Part shown: piece after piece, positions 8,215 to 17,101 of the stretch
Position numbering within the stretch: the stretch's first letter is position 1
Layout of the letters: every line of letters starts with the position of its first letter
Notes under the pieces: generated by a model
What the model was told of the DNA's origin: nothing
The model's database searches: none
What the model saw: only the letters and a program-made list of their open reading frames with translations
Translations under genes and position numbers: made by a program
Assembly (NCBI GenBank): GCA_947626745.1
Contig: CANQTF010000001.1
Location: 186,001-250,000 of the forward strand
Length of the DNA: 64,000 bases
From: an uncultured Lachnospiraceae bacterium
GTDB taxonomy: Bacteria > Bacillota > Clostridia > Lachnospirales > Lachnospiraceae
Direction of reading: 5' to 3'

Positions 8215-10422
8215 ATGGATAACAAGGTGGAATTGCTGGCTCCGGCCGGAAATTACGAGGCTTTTCGCGGCGCCGTCAACGCCGGTGCGGACGCGGTCTA
8301 TCTGGGCGGCGACCGGTTCGGCGCGCGGGCCTATGCGGATAATTTTACGGACGATGAGATCTGCCGGGCGCTTCATGAGGCGCATTTTATGGGCCGGAAA
8401 ATATATCTTACGGTCAACACGCTCATGAAGGACAGGGAGCTGGAAGGATTGTATGACTGGCTGCGCCCTTTTTACGAGTCGGGGCTCGACGGGGTGATCG
8501 TGCAGGACATCGGTGTATTGCGCCGTATCCGTGAGGCGTTTCCGGATCTGGCGCTGCACGCCAGCACGCAGATGTCGCTGACGGGCGCGGCGGGCGCCGC
8601 TTTTTTACAGGCGCAGGGCGTATCGCGCATCGTGCCGGCGAGGGAGCTTTCGCTCGCGGAGATACGCGAGATCAAGGCGGCGACCGGTCTGGAGATCGAG
8701 TGTTTCGTCCACGGCGCGATGTGTTACTGTTATTCCGGCCAATGTCTGTTCAGCAGTATCCTTGGCGGCAGAAGCGGCAACCGCGGGCGGTGCGCCCAGC
8801 CCTGCAGACTGCCGTACGATATCCTCGAGGACGGCGTGCGCATCGACGGCATACGATATCCGCTCAGCCTGAAAGACATGTGTACGGCGGAATATATCCC
8901 GCAGCTGATCGAGGCGGGGATCGATTCCTTTAAGATCGAGGGACGCATGAAGAAACCCGAGTATGCGGCCGGCGTGACGGCCGTCTACCGAAAGTGCATC
9001 GACCTGTATGCGGAAAAGGGACAGGCCGGTTACCGTGTGGCTTCCGAGGACAGGGACAGGCTCCGCAGCCTCTATATCCGCAGCGAAGTGCAGAACGGCT
9101 ACTATGAGCGGCATAACGGGCGGGAGATGATCACGCTGAACAGACCGGGCTACGCCGGGAGCGGCGATGAACTGCTTGCCGAGATCCGGGATCGCTATAT
9201 CCGGCGTCCTTGGCCCAAAAGGCCCGTAAGCCTGCATATCACGCTTCAAAGCGGCGCGCCGTCGGTCTTAACGGTGACAGACCGGGACGGCCTCGGCGTC
9301 TCGGTAACCGGCGCTGCGGCCGAGAAAGCACAGAAAAAGCCGCTGCAGCGGGAGAATATCGTCAGGCAGCTCACCAAGACGGGAAACACGCTGGTGGAGG
9401 CGGCGGTATGCGATGTCTCCATGGCGGACAGCGTTTTTCTTCCCGTAAGCGCCCTGAATGAACTCCGGCGCAGGGGCATTGAAGCCTACGAGCGGCAGTA
9501 TATCGAAGCGCAGGGCGGGATTGCAGAGCGCCGATCTGCCAAAGAGGCGCGGCCGGCGGAAGATCCTAGACTGACCAAGTCAGTCAGAAACAGCGGGGAA
9601 ATCTCACGGCACGTTCTTGTGTCTTCCTACGAACAGCTTGCCGTGGCGGCAGAGCAGCCGTGCCGGCGCATCTACATCGAGAGCGACCTTTTTCTCGCTG
9701 CGTATGAAAAGGTCACGGCGTGTATGCGGGCGCATGACGGCCGTTCCTATTATCTGGCGCTTCCGTATATCCTGCGGGCGCGGGATCAGGCGTATCTTGC
9801 CTCGCTTGCGTCGAGAGTCCGCGCCGGCGGCATAGACGGATTTTTGATCCGCAATTACGAGGCTGCGGTCTATGTCGAAAAGCTGGGCCGGTCCTATGAC
9901 ATCGTGCCGGACGCTGGGCTCTACGTGTTCAATCGGGAGGGACTGCGCTTCTGGTCGCAGTATGCCCGGACATACACGCTTCCCTATGAACTGAATGCCG
10001 GGGAGTGCCGGGCGCTTACGGAGCGGGCACATGCCGCCGGCATCGAGAGCACGCTGATCGTGTACGGCCGGATCCCCATGATGATCAGCGCCAACTGCGT
10101 ACGCAGGACTGCGGGACGCTGTCCGTCTGCAGACGCTTCCGGCCGCGCCGGACAGACGCCGGGAAAGCCGATTGCGATCAGGGACAGATACGGAACGGAT
10201 TTTCCGGTGGAAACGAACTGTATACACTGTTATAATGTTATCTATAACGCCGTGCCGTACTCTCTCCATATGCAGAGGAAGGAGCTGCCCGGTGTCGGCG
10301 CGGATATATGGCGCTATGATTTTACCGTCGAATCCGGTGCCGAGTGCGGCAGGATACTTGCGGGCGGCGGATTCCCCGGCGGAAAATATACGACCGGACA
10401 TTTTAAAAGAGGCGTGGAATAG
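8215..10422 (+). CDS. U32 family peptidase / RlhA-like protein with C-terminal DUF3656
   Basis: This 735-residue protein opens with VELLAPAGNYEAFRGAVNAGADAVYLGG, the start of the U32 TIM-barrel fold. The U32 signature IECFVHGAMCYCYSGQCLFS is at about 161-180, with further cysteines in NRGRCAQPCR just after. The C-terminal half is an extra domain (DUF3656 type) and a final Cys-bearing segment ETNCIHCYNVIYN. E. coli RlhA of this family hydroxylates a cytidine of 23S rRNA, and related proteins have been called collagenase-like peptidases. I cannot say which applies, but RNA modification is the better supported role for this long form. ftsW-like and PBP genes follow closely, probably on one transcript. 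Confidence 0.85.
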   Translation: MDNKVELLAPAGNYEAFRGAVNAGADAVYLGGDRFGARAYADNFTDDEICRALHEAHFMGRKIYLTVNTLMKDRELEGLYDWLRPFYESGLDGVIVQDIGVLRRIREAFPDLALHASTQMSLTGAAGAAFLQAQGVSRIVPARELSLAEIREIKAATGLEIECFVHGAMCYCYSGQCLFSSILGGRSGNRGRCAQPCRLPYDILEDGVRIDGIRYPLSLKDMCTAEYIPQLIEAGIDSFKIEGRMKKPEYAAGVTAVYRKCIDLYAEKGQAGYRVASEDRDRLRSLYIRSEVQNGYYERHNGREMITLNRPGYAGSGDELLAEIRDRYIRRPWPKRPVSLHITLQSGAPSVLTVTDRDGLGVSVTGAAAEKAQKKPLQRENIVRQLTKTGNTLVEAAVCDVSMADSVFLPVSALNELRRRGIEAYERQYIEAQGGIAERRSAKEARPAEDPRLTKSVRNSGEISRHVLVSSYEQLAVAAEQPCRRIYIESDLFLAAYEKVTACMRAHDGRSYYLALPYILRARDQAYLASLASRVRAGGIDGFLIRNYEAAVYVEKLGRSYDIVPDAGLYVFNREGLRFWSQYARTYTLPYELNAGECRALTERAHAAGIESTLIVYGRIPMMISANCVRRTAGRCPSADASGRAGQTPGKPIAIRDRYGTDFPVETNCIHCYNVIYNAVPYSLHMQRKELPGVGADIWRYDFTVESGAECGRILAGGGFPGGKYTTGHFKRGVE

Positions 10423-10428
10423 TTTTTT

Positions 10429-11808
10429 ATGGAATTATATATCACGGAACTGTCTAAATACATCATCACTCTGTTTGCCGCTCTGTATACGCTGGAAGCC
10501 TTCCTTGTGTTCCGCTATCCCGATGAGGAGCGCAGAAAAGGGGGCTACATGCGCCAGAACCTTTTCATGTTTCTGGTACATTTTTCATGCTTTCTGGTCA
10601 TCTGCTTTGAGACCGGCAAGCTGGAGTACCTGTTGTTCTATGCGCTGCAGCAGATCCTTTTGTTTGCCACGATCGTCCTGTTTTGCATGATCTATCCCAA
10701 GGGAAACAGGCTGATCGTCAACAATATGTGCATGCTCCTCAGCATCGGCTTCGTCGTTCTGAGCAGACTTTCCTTTGAGAAGGCTATCAGGCAGTTTTTT
10801 ATCGTGACGATCTCCATTATCACGGGTATGCTGATCCCATACTTTATCCACAAGCTGAAGTTCTTAAAAAGTCTCACATGGGTCTATGCCGCGGTGGGCA
10901 TCACAGCGCTCGGCATCGTGCTTATCCTAGGCTCGACGACTTACGGGTCAAAGCTATCTTACTCCATAGCGGGCCTGACCTTTCAGCCCTCGGAGTTTAT
11001 CAAGATCGTCTTCGTATTTTTCCTTGCGAGCGCGTTATACGAGTCCCATGATTTCCTGCGGGTCGTGCTGACGGCCGTACTTGCCGGCATTCATGTGCTG
11101 GTGCTCGTTGCCTCCAAGGATCTCGGGAGCGCGCTGATCTTCTTTATCGTCTATGTCCTGATGGTGTTCATCGCCACAGGGAACTGGCTGTACCTGCTGC
11201 TCGGCAGCGGCGGCGGCTGTATGGCGGCTGTCCTGGCCTATCGCTTTTTTCCCCATGTGCAGGTGCGCGTACAGGCATGGCGGGATCCGTTCAGCTGCAT
11301 CGACGATGCCGGCTACCAGATCACGCAGTCGCTCTTCGCGATCGGCAGCGGCGGCTGGTTCGGCATGGGCCTGTTCCGCGGAACGCCGGACTCCATTCCT
11401 TTCGTGGAGGCGGATTTCATCTATTCGGCGGTAGCGGAAGAGCTGGGCATCGTTTTCTCCATATGCATGCTGCTGATCTGCATAAGCTGTTTTATCATGT
11501 TCATGAACATAGCCACGCGGCTGCAGAACAGATTTTACCAGTTGATCGCTTTCGGGCTGGGTATCATATATATTTTTCAGGTGTTCCTCACGGTGGGCGG
11601 CGGCACGAAGTTTATCCCCATGACCGGCGTCACGCTGCCGCTCGTAAGCTACGGCGGCAGCTCCGTGCTCACGACGATCATCATGTTTTTCATCATAGAG
11701 GGATTGTATATCATCAGGCAGGAAGAAGGAGCCAAACGTGTTAAAAAGAAAGAACGGCGACGAAAGATCAAATACCAGGAAGCACACAAAACGGAAGAAG
11801 AGGAATAG
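10429..11808 (+). CDS. SEDS-family peptidoglycan glycosyltransferase (FtsW/RodA/SpoVE)
   Basis: This 459-residue polytopic membrane protein has SEDS signatures: AGLTFQPSEFIKIVFVFFLA (about 180-200), the YQITQSLFAIGSGGWFGMGL segment (296-315) and the late motif TGVTLPLVSYGGSSVL. A long hydrophobic N-terminal extension of about 130 residues with four to five extra membrane segments precedes the core, and a Lys/Glu-rich cytoplasmic tail ends the protein. SEDS proteins polymerise lipid II together with a class B PBP, and such a PBP is the next gene, overlapping this one by 71 bases. A second SEDS protein (rodA, 39.3 kb) sits in the mre-min block, so this copy may serve division or sporulation; that split is inferred. 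Confidence 0.88.
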   Translation: MELYITELSKYIITLFAALYTLEAFLVFRYPDEERRKGGYMRQNLFMFLVHFSCFLVICFETGKLEYLLFYALQQILLFATIVLFCMIYPKGNRLIVNNMCMLLSIGFVVLSRLSFEKAIRQFFIVTISIITGMLIPYFIHKLKFLKSLTWVYAAVGITALGIVLILGSTTYGSKLSYSIAGLTFQPSEFIKIVFVFFLASALYESHDFLRVVLTAVLAGIHVLVLVASKDLGSALIFFIVYVLMVFIATGNWLYLLLGSGGGCMAAVLAYRFFPHVQVRVQAWRDPFSCIDDAGYQITQSLFAIGSGGWFGMGLFRGTPDSIPFVEADFIYSAVAEELGIVFSICMLLICISCFIMFMNIATRLQNRFYQLIAFGLGIIYIFQVFLTVGGGTKFIPMTGVTLPLVSYGGSSVLTTIIMFFIIEGLYIIRQEEGAKRVKKKERRRKIKYQEAHKTEEEE

Positions 11809-13201
11809 GAATATCCTGTTCGTGACCTATCTGTTCGTGGGGATCTTCCTCGCCATGATGGGTTATACCTGCCGCTATGCCGCCACACACCGGCAGGAGC
11901 TCATCAACAACAGCTATAACGGCAGACAGGAGCTGTTCATCGCACAGAATACCCGCGGTAAGATCTACGCCGCAGACGGTCAGGTGCTGGCCGAGACGCA
12001 GACGGACGAGAACGGCCGCGAGACGAGAGTGTATCCCTATGCAAACCTGTTCGCCCACGCCGTCGGCTATGCCTCCAACGGCAGATTCGGCATCGAGGCG
12101 CAGAGCAATTATTATCTGATCAACTCCAACGCCAAGCTGTCGGACAAGGTAGCCAATGACATGGCGGGGGAGAAATATCCCGGTGACAATGTGTTCTCCA
12201 CGCTGGACGTGGACATTCAGGAGGTCGCGTACCAGTCTCTCGGCATTTACAAGGGCGCGGTCATCGTCACGGAGCCGGCGACGGGCCGGGTGCTTGCCAT
12301 GGTGTCAAAGCCCGACTTCGATCCGAATAAGATCGACGAGATCTGGGAAAGCCTGATCGAGGACAAGGACAGCACCGTGCTCCTGAACCGCGCCACGCAG
12401 GGGCTTTATCCGCCCGGCTCGACCTTCAAGATCGTAACGGCGCTCGAGTATATCCGCGAGAATCCGGATACCTATGACAGCTACTCTTATCAGTGTACGG
12501 GCAGATTTTCCCACGGCGACGACGTCATCAACTGCTATCACGGAACGGTACACGGCAGCGTAGACTTTGCAAGATCCTTTGCGAAATCGTGCAATTCCTC
12601 TTTTGCCAACATCGGTATGCAGCTTGACAGGAATCGGTTTGGCGACACGCTGGAGGGGCTGCTCTTCAACCGTGAACTGCCGGTGACCTTCGCGTACAGC
12701 CAAAGCAGACTCGTCATCGACGGGAACACCACGGACTCCCAGATCATGCAGGCGGCTATCGGACAGGGCGCGACCCAGATCACGCCGTTACACCTGAACA
12801 TGATCACCTGTGCCGTTGCCAACGGGGGCATACTGATGAAGCCTTATCTGGTGGATTGCGTGAAAAATGCCGAGGGAAGCAGCATCAGGCAGTACAGCCC
12901 AAGCACATACGGACGGCTCATGTCGGAGGAGGAAGCAGCAGCGCTGAGCGGGCTGATGCAGGAAGTGGTCAAGAGCGGAACGGCGACAAGATTATCCGGC
13001 CTCACCTACACGGCGGCAGGGAAGACCGGATCAGCGGAATACAACAATATCAAAGGCGATTCCCACGCATGGTTCACCGGATTCGCGCCGGCGGAAGATC
13101 CCAGGATCTGCGTCACCGTCATCATCGAGGGCGCCGGGAGCGGGGGCGATTATGCCGTGCCGATCGCCAAGCGGATCTTCGATGAATTTTTCGGCCTGTG
13201 A
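11738..13201 (+). CDS. Class B penicillin-binding protein (transpeptidase), SEDS partner
   Basis: This 487-residue protein starts at GTG 11738 with GGAAGAAGGA seven bases upstream, inside the 3' end of the SEDS gene. It has a basic N terminus, one membrane anchor (about 28-47), a short pedestal domain and a transpeptidase domain: STFK (active Ser at about 228), SCNSS, and KTGSAE (Lys at about 429). Its small pedestal matches PbpA/FtsI-like PBPs that pair with a SEDS enzyme. It crosslinks glycan strands made by the neighbouring glycosyltransferase outside the membrane. All three catalytic motifs are intact. Confidence 0.92.
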   Translation: MLKRKNGDERSNTRKHTKRKKRNRNILFVTYLFVGIFLAMMGYTCRYAATHRQELINNSYNGRQELFIAQNTRGKIYAADGQVLAETQTDENGRETRVYPYANLFAHAVGYASNGRFGIEAQSNYYLINSNAKLSDKVANDMAGEKYPGDNVFSTLDVDIQEVAYQSLGIYKGAVIVTEPATGRVLAMVSKPDFDPNKIDEIWESLIEDKDSTVLLNRATQGLYPPGSTFKIVTALEYIRENPDTYDSYSYQCTGRFSHGDDVINCYHGTVHGSVDFARSFAKSCNSSFANIGMQLDRNRFGDTLEGLLFNRELPVTFAYSQSRLVIDGNTTDSQIMQAAIGQGATQITPLHLNMITCAVANGGILMKPYLVDCVKNAEGSSIRQYSPSTYGRLMSEEEAAALSGLMQEVVKSGTATRLSGLTYTAAGKTGSAEYNNIKGDSHAWFTGFAPAEDPRICVTVIIEGAGSGGDYAVPIAKRIFDEFFGL

Positions 13202-13211
13202 CGGGCCTTTT
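13193..13211 (+). terminator. Weak terminator-like hairpin between convergent genes
   Basis: GGCC (13193-13196) and GGCC (13204-13207) flank seven bases and are followed by TTTT. The convergent HD-GYP gene ends at 13210, leaving only eight bases between the two stops. The stem is short, so this is tentative. Confidence 0.3.
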
Positions 13212-14265
13212 AGTAGATGGCGACGATCTCAAGCGACGAGTCCTCTGCCAGATCGATCTCGCGCTCTTTGGCCTGAATGACCGGTCTTGTGAGACGGTCT
13301 TCATGGATGCGGACGATCTCGCCCTCCTCGTCGTTATTCAGGCGCACGTGAAAGCCGAGCTGCGTCGCCGCGATGTGGGAGAGGATCGGTTTTAAGATCG
13401 TTCCGTCATATTTATCGTAGCCGTCCCACTCAAAATTGGCGATCACCTGAAAGGGATTCAGCGACTGCCTGTAGGTGCGGGCGGAGGTCATGGCCTCGTA
13501 GGCGTCTATGATAGCGATATACTTCGCGTACACATCGATCTGGTCGGAGCGCAGTCTGGAGGGGTAGCCCGTGCCGTCACAGCGCTCATGGTGCATCAAT
13601 GTGGCCTTGATCACGTGCTCGTTCAGATCGCAGTCTTTTAACATGTCGAAGCCCAGCATCGTGTGGGTCTTGAGCTTCGTAAACTCCAGATCCGTCAGTT
13701 TTCCGGGCTTCCAGAGCAGATCCTGCGGCAGCTTCAGCTTGCCGATATCGTAGAAATAGGCGCACTGGACCAGCAGCTCTGTCTCCGCTTTTGGCAGACC
13801 GAGCCATTGGGCGAACACGCCGGCGATCAGCGCGGAATTCAAGCAGTGGGCGTATGTCATATCGTCCATGCCCGGCAGCATGTTATAGAGATAGTCGAGA
13901 AGCTGGTCGCCGCTTTGGGCGCGTCCGGACAGGGTCGTATAGATCTCCATGAGGCTGCTTATCTTGGCGGGCGTTCCGTTTTCCACGAAACCGCGCATCA
14001 GCGTGCGGAAGATCGACATGCAGTTATTGTAGGTGAGTTCAAAGGATTTGAATCCCGGACTGAGCCGAACCTTCTCGAAGTGTGTCGTTGCGAAATCGAT
14101 CTCTTCTTTGACGGGTATCACGATGACGGAATGGCGCGCCAGCTTTTCGATCACCGCGTCGTCCACGACCGTGTCTTTCGGAAACAATAGTTTGTTCTGA
14201 TAATTATAGATATCTTCGGCGATGACCATGCCGTTTTCCAGCGCCATGCGTGCAACGTTTTTCAT
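13210..14265 (-). CDS. HD-GYP domain protein with altered HD motif
   Basis: This 351-residue protein starts at ATG 14265 (MKNVARMALENG) with AGGGGGA upstream. An N-terminal region of about 100 residues is followed by an HD-GYP domain with HHERCDGTGYP at 225-235 and SARTYRQ further on. HD-GYP proteins hydrolyse cyclic di-GMP using an H-D metal site. Here the site reads FYDIGKLKLP (171-180), so the His of the HD pair is Tyr172 while the Asp and the GYP half are kept. Catalysis may be lost or changed, and binding or regulation may remain. There is no membrane segment. It has its own strong promoter at 14311-14340. Confidence 0.8.
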   Translation of the reverse strand: MKNVARMALENGMVIAEDIYNYQNKLLFPKDTVVDDAVIEKLARHSVIVIPVKEEIDFATTHFEKVRLSPGFKSFELTYNNCMSIFRTLMRGFVENGTPAKISSLMEIYTTLSGRAQSGDQLLDYLYNMLPGMDDMTYAHCLNSALIAGVFAQWLGLPKAETELLVQCAYFYDIGKLKLPQDLLWKPGKLTDLEFTKLKTHTMLGFDMLKDCDLNEHVIKATLMHHERCDGTGYPSRLRSDQIDVYAKYIAIIDAYEAMTSARTYRQSLNPFQVIANFEWDGYDKYDGTILKPILSHIAATQLGFHVRLNNDEEGEIVRIHEDRLTRPVIQAKEREIDLAEDSSLEIVAIY

Positions 14266-14310
14266 TGGAATCCCCCTGTTTGTGCGAATATCGATGCGGT
14301 GTCTGATAAC

Positions 14311-14340
14311 AGTATAAATCTTATCCGCAAACCGTGTCAA
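14311..14340 (-). promoter_or_regulatory. Promoter of the HD-GYP gene
   Basis: On the minus strand TTGACA (14335-14340) and TATACT (14311-14316) are separated by 18 bases. It is divergent from the gene at 14448. Confidence 0.75.
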
Positions 14341-14447
14341 TCAGTCCGCTCTTTTTATTTTGGAGAAAATGTGTTAAAATAGCATCGATCGGCACACAAT
14401 ACAGATATTACAGATGCGCGCAAACAAAAATGCGGTTGGGAAATACC

Positions 14448-14825
14448 ATGAGATTTTATCGAAACCTGTATGTCGGGGAGAGCGTGAAGCACCCTGAGAA
14501 GATCAAGAAAAAACTTAAGAGATACGCCAAGCTGAACAATGTATGGCTGATCGCTTACGCGGCGGAGAACCGGCAGCTTGAGATCTATCACTGCATCATG
14601 CTGCAGCAGTATTACTACAAGGCCAACCCGCCCTATGTCATCGGCATCGCGGGCAGTCAGGAGGAGGCGTCGCAGCTTTTGTGCAGGATCGCGGAGGAGG
14701 CCGTGCGGCAGACCGGACAGCCGGATCTTGCGGCGTATCTGTTTGCAGAAGCTCCTGCCGGCAATAAGAGCGGACAGGAAGACGGCTTTATGAGCGCCGG
14801 AATCGGAAAGGGAATCGACAAGTGA
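14448..14825 (+). CDS. Conserved hypothetical protein
   Basis: This protein of about 125 residues starts at ATG 14448 (MRFYRNLYVGESVKH); TTGGGA lies seven bases upstream. ATG 14430 and a far upstream in-frame ATG at 14334 are less likely, the latter because it overlaps the divergent promoter region. It is soluble, with an alternating alpha/beta pattern (KRYAKLNNVWLIAYA, then QLEIYHCIMLQQYYY, then PPYVIGIAGSQEEASQLL). It has no catalytic motif I recognise. I recall similar short proteins beside DUF2953 genes in Clostridia, which fits the next gene. The function is unknown. Confidence 0.7.
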   Translation: MRFYRNLYVGESVKHPEKIKKKLKRYAKLNNVWLIAYAAENRQLEIYHCIMLQQYYYKANPPYVIGIAGSQEEASQLLCRIAEEAVRQTGQPDLAAYLFAEAPAGNKSGQEDGFMSAGIGKGIDK

Positions 14826-14829
14826 CGGT

Positions 14830-15840
14830 ATGCTACATATCATTTTGCTTATTTTAAAAATAATCGGGATCGTCCTGCTCGTATTGCTCGGTTTGCTCCT
14901 TCTTGCGGCCGTCTGCGTGCTGTTCGTGCCGGTGCGCTACCGCGTCAGGCTGGAGCGCAGGGAGGGAGAAGGACAGCCGCCCGTTTTGGTCTATGTGAAA
15001 GCTGCATGGCTCTTTCATCTGGTCAACGTGCTGGTGCGCTATCCGGCCAAGGTTACCGTGCGGGTGCGGCTTTTTCTGATTACACTGTTCAGAATGCCGA
15101 AGAAGGAGAAGGCTGAACGGAAACGCAGGACGAAGAAGCGGCAGGAGATGCCCGCGCAGGACACGGGGCAGAGGGCGGCCGACGAAGACGGAGCGGAAGG
15201 AACGGGCGGCACACCTGACACCGTCATACACAGGGAAGACGCAGGGACGCCCAAAGAGCCCTACAGCGCCTTTGCGGACGGCTATGTTTCGCCGGACGGG
15301 TCGGAGGGTGCGGATAACGCCGGCGAGGAGGAGAGGCCGGCTTCCCTCTTTGTAAGGATCGGGGCGGTTTGGGCCAGGGTGCGTGCGCTTTTTGCAAAAA
15401 TAAAAGGGCTCTTTCAAAATATACGGTACACAATCCGGAGAATCTGTGATAAAATAAAATCTGTGTCGGATAATATAGGATATTACCGTGAAGTGATGGA
15501 GGGCGAGCCTTTCCGAAATTCGCTGACGCTGTGCCGCAGCGAGCTTCTGCGGATATTCCGTATGCTGGAGCCGGACAGATTCGAGGCGGAGCTCGTCGTC
15601 GGCATGAGCGATCCGGCTGCAACCGGAGAGATCCTTGCCGTCTACGGTATGTTATATCCGCTGATCGGGCAGCGCGTGCGTGTCACGGGCGATTTCACAT
15701 GCGAGAGGACGCGGATCGAGGGGCGGCTGTATGTCCGCGGCAGGATCCGGGCTTTTACGCTGATCCGCGCGGTGGTCCGCATCTATCTTAACAAGGATAT
15801 CAGGAAACTCATCAGATTGTTGAAAAAGGAGGCTGCATAA
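14830..15840 (+). CDS. DUF2953 domain protein (YtfI-like)
   Basis: This 336-residue protein has one N-terminal membrane segment (about 4-33), then a beta-rich part (PVRYRVRLERR), a long charged, low-complexity linker (about 95-175, Lys/Arg-rich then Glu/Asp-rich) and a C-terminal DUF2953 part ending in GDFTCERTRIEGRLYVRGRIR and RLLKKEAA. In Bacillus the gene pair ytfI-ytfJ has the same order, and ytfJ is the next gene here, starting right after this stop. The function is unknown, but the pairing suggests a role in sporulation. Confidence 0.8.
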   Translation: MLHIILLILKIIGIVLLVLLGLLLLAAVCVLFVPVRYRVRLERREGEGQPPVLVYVKAAWLFHLVNVLVRYPAKVTVRVRLFLITLFRMPKKEKAERKRRTKKRQEMPAQDTGQRAADEDGAEGTGGTPDTVIHREDAGTPKEPYSAFADGYVSPDGSEGADNAGEEERPASLFVRIGAVWARVRALFAKIKGLFQNIRYTIRRICDKIKSVSDNIGYYREVMEGEPFRNSLTLCRSELLRIFRMLEPDRFEAELVVGMSDPAATGEILAVYGMLYPLIGQRVRVTGDFTCERTRIEGRLYVRGRIRAFTLIRAVVRIYLNKDIRKLIRLLKKEAA

Positions 15841-16236
15841 ATGGCAGAGAACAATTTTACGGGCGTGATAGAATCGTTGATGAAGGGTATGAATGCCGTA
15901 CTTGCCACCAAGACGGTCGTGGGCGACGCGACACAGTTCGGCGATACGATCATTCTTCCGCTGGTGGATGTCACCTTCGGCGTCGGCGCGGGCGCCAGCG
16001 CCGCAGACAAGAAAAACGGCGGTGGCGGCGGTTTCTCTGCCAAGATGTCACCCAGCGCCGTGCTTGTCATCAAGAACGGCTCCACAAAGCTGGTGAATAT
16101 CAAGAATCAGGATACCGTCACGAAGGTGCTTGACCTGATCCCGGATATCGTGGACAAATTTACCGCGCCGAAGGAGGATATGATCGCGGACGAAGAGGCG
16201 GTCGATATCGCTTTTCCGGAGGAGAAGGCCGACTGA
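15841..16236 (+). CDS. ytfJ: GerW-family sporulation protein YtfJ
   Basis: This 131-residue protein has the YtfJ pattern: NFTGVIESLMKGMNAVLATKTVVGD at the start, IILPLVDVTFGVGAGAS, a glycine-rich loop (KNGGGGGFSAKMSP, about 59-72), then SAVLVIKNGSTKLVNIK. In Bacillus YtfJ/GerW is made in the forespore and affects germination through the SleB lytic enzyme. It begins directly after the DUF2953 stop behind AAAAGGAGG. Its presence points to a spore-forming lineage. Confidence 0.92.
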   Translation: MAENNFTGVIESLMKGMNAVLATKTVVGDATQFGDTIILPLVDVTFGVGAGASAADKKNGGGGGFSAKMSPSAVLVIKNGSTKLVNIKNQDTVTKVLDLIPDIVDKFTAPKEDMIADEEAVDIAFPEEKAD

Positions 16237-16310
16237 TCCGCGATCGGAAGAGCGAACTTTTCGGCGATCGGTCTCATATACTGTAGTAAAGGCATAAACA
16301 GGAGTAGTGT

Positions 16311-16451
16311 ATGAAAAAACTGATCGGGCTTGCGGCGTTTTGCATTGCGGCCGGTATGCTGTTCATGCTTTTTCTGATGAATCGGTTTGTCGGTCTGGTC
16401 CTTATCGTCTTGCTGCTGCTGATCGGTTATAACTTTTTTTGCTGTGATTGA
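16311..16451 (+). CDS. Small membrane protein (46 residues)
   Basis: The short frame runs ATG 16311 to TGA 16449-16451 behind AGGAG (16300-16304). Its product is almost entirely hydrophobic, with two membrane segments (about 4-22 and 27-42) separated by NRF, and it ends NFFCCD. It lies between ytfJ and a J-domain gene on the same strand. The good ribosome binding site and the two clean hydrophobic segments support it as a real gene. I recall similar small proteins in clostridial genomes, but no function is known. Confidence 0.65.
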   Translation: MKKLIGLAAFCIAAGMLFMLFLMNRFVGLVLIVLLLLIGYNFFCCD

Positions 16452-16476
16452 TATGACCGCATGTCTGAGGGATATT

Positions 16477-17016
16477 ATGGAAAATTTTGAAGAGGTATTG
16501 GTACACGGCTCACAGGACGAGCTTCAGGAGCTGAAGTCGTGGCTTTTTCGTGAAAATATAAGGCTTGTGACGGCGTCCAAGGAACTGGAGGAGATGCAGG
16601 AGCAGTTCCTGAAGGAGAAGGTGCAGTTTCAGGAGGAGATGAAGCTGTTGAACCACAGGATAGCGGGCGAGCGGCAGCGGCTCAAGGAGGACAACCAGTT
16701 TTTTGAGAAGAAGATGGAGATCCTCAAAAACGGATTCAGCCAGCTTGACATCGACCGCAGAAGGCTGGATAAGGAGTGGGCGAAGCTGGCGGCCGAGCGG
16801 GAACTGCTGAGCGAGCACGCGGTATACGACAGCGGCATGGACGTATCCGTATTTTTCCGCGGCGTCCGGAATCCGCTCGCGTTAAAGAAACGCTACAAGG
16901 ATCTGATCAAGATCTTCCATCCGGATAACGTGGCGGGAGATAAGGATATCATCCAGCGCATCAACAAAGAGTACGAGAGCCTGAAAATGAGCTATGAGGG
17001 CTTCAAACAGGCGTAG
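16477..17016 (+). CDS. J-domain protein with N-terminal coiled coil
   Basis: This 179-residue protein has a long coiled coil (about 5-125; repeated KELEEMQEQFLKEK-type heptads) followed by a C-terminal J-like domain: NPLALKKRYKDLIKIFHPDN contains the HPD tripeptide, then IIQRINKEYESLKMSYEGF. The HPD motif stimulates Hsp70 (DnaK) ATPase activity. It has neither the Gly/Phe nor the zinc region of DnaJ, so it is a specialised co-chaperone with an unknown client. I chose ATG 16477 because GAGG lies six bases upstream; the frame is open from GTG 16444, which overlaps the small membrane protein gene. A strong terminator follows. Confidence 0.8.
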   Translation: MENFEEVLVHGSQDELQELKSWLFRENIRLVTASKELEEMQEQFLKEKVQFQEEMKLLNHRIAGERQRLKEDNQFFEKKMEILKNGFSQLDIDRRRLDKEWAKLAAERELLSEHAVYDSGMDVSVFFRGVRNPLALKKRYKDLIKIFHPDNVAGDKDIIQRINKEYESLKMSYEGFKQA

Positions 17017-17049
17017 GGATATCTCGTCTGCGCCGTATGCCGTACATAA

Positions 17050-17079
17050 AAAAGAGTTTGTCCGAAGACAAACTCTTTT
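17050..17079. terminator. Bidirectional terminator
   Basis: A 13-base perfect stem AAAAGAGTTTGTC (17050-17062) / GACAAACTCTTTT (17067-17079) closes on CGAA, or TTCG when read on the minus strand. It has T-rich tails both ways and ends both the J-domain gene and rpmB. Confidence 0.92.
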
Positions 17080-17101
17080 CTTTACGCGTCACAATGAAGC
17101 G

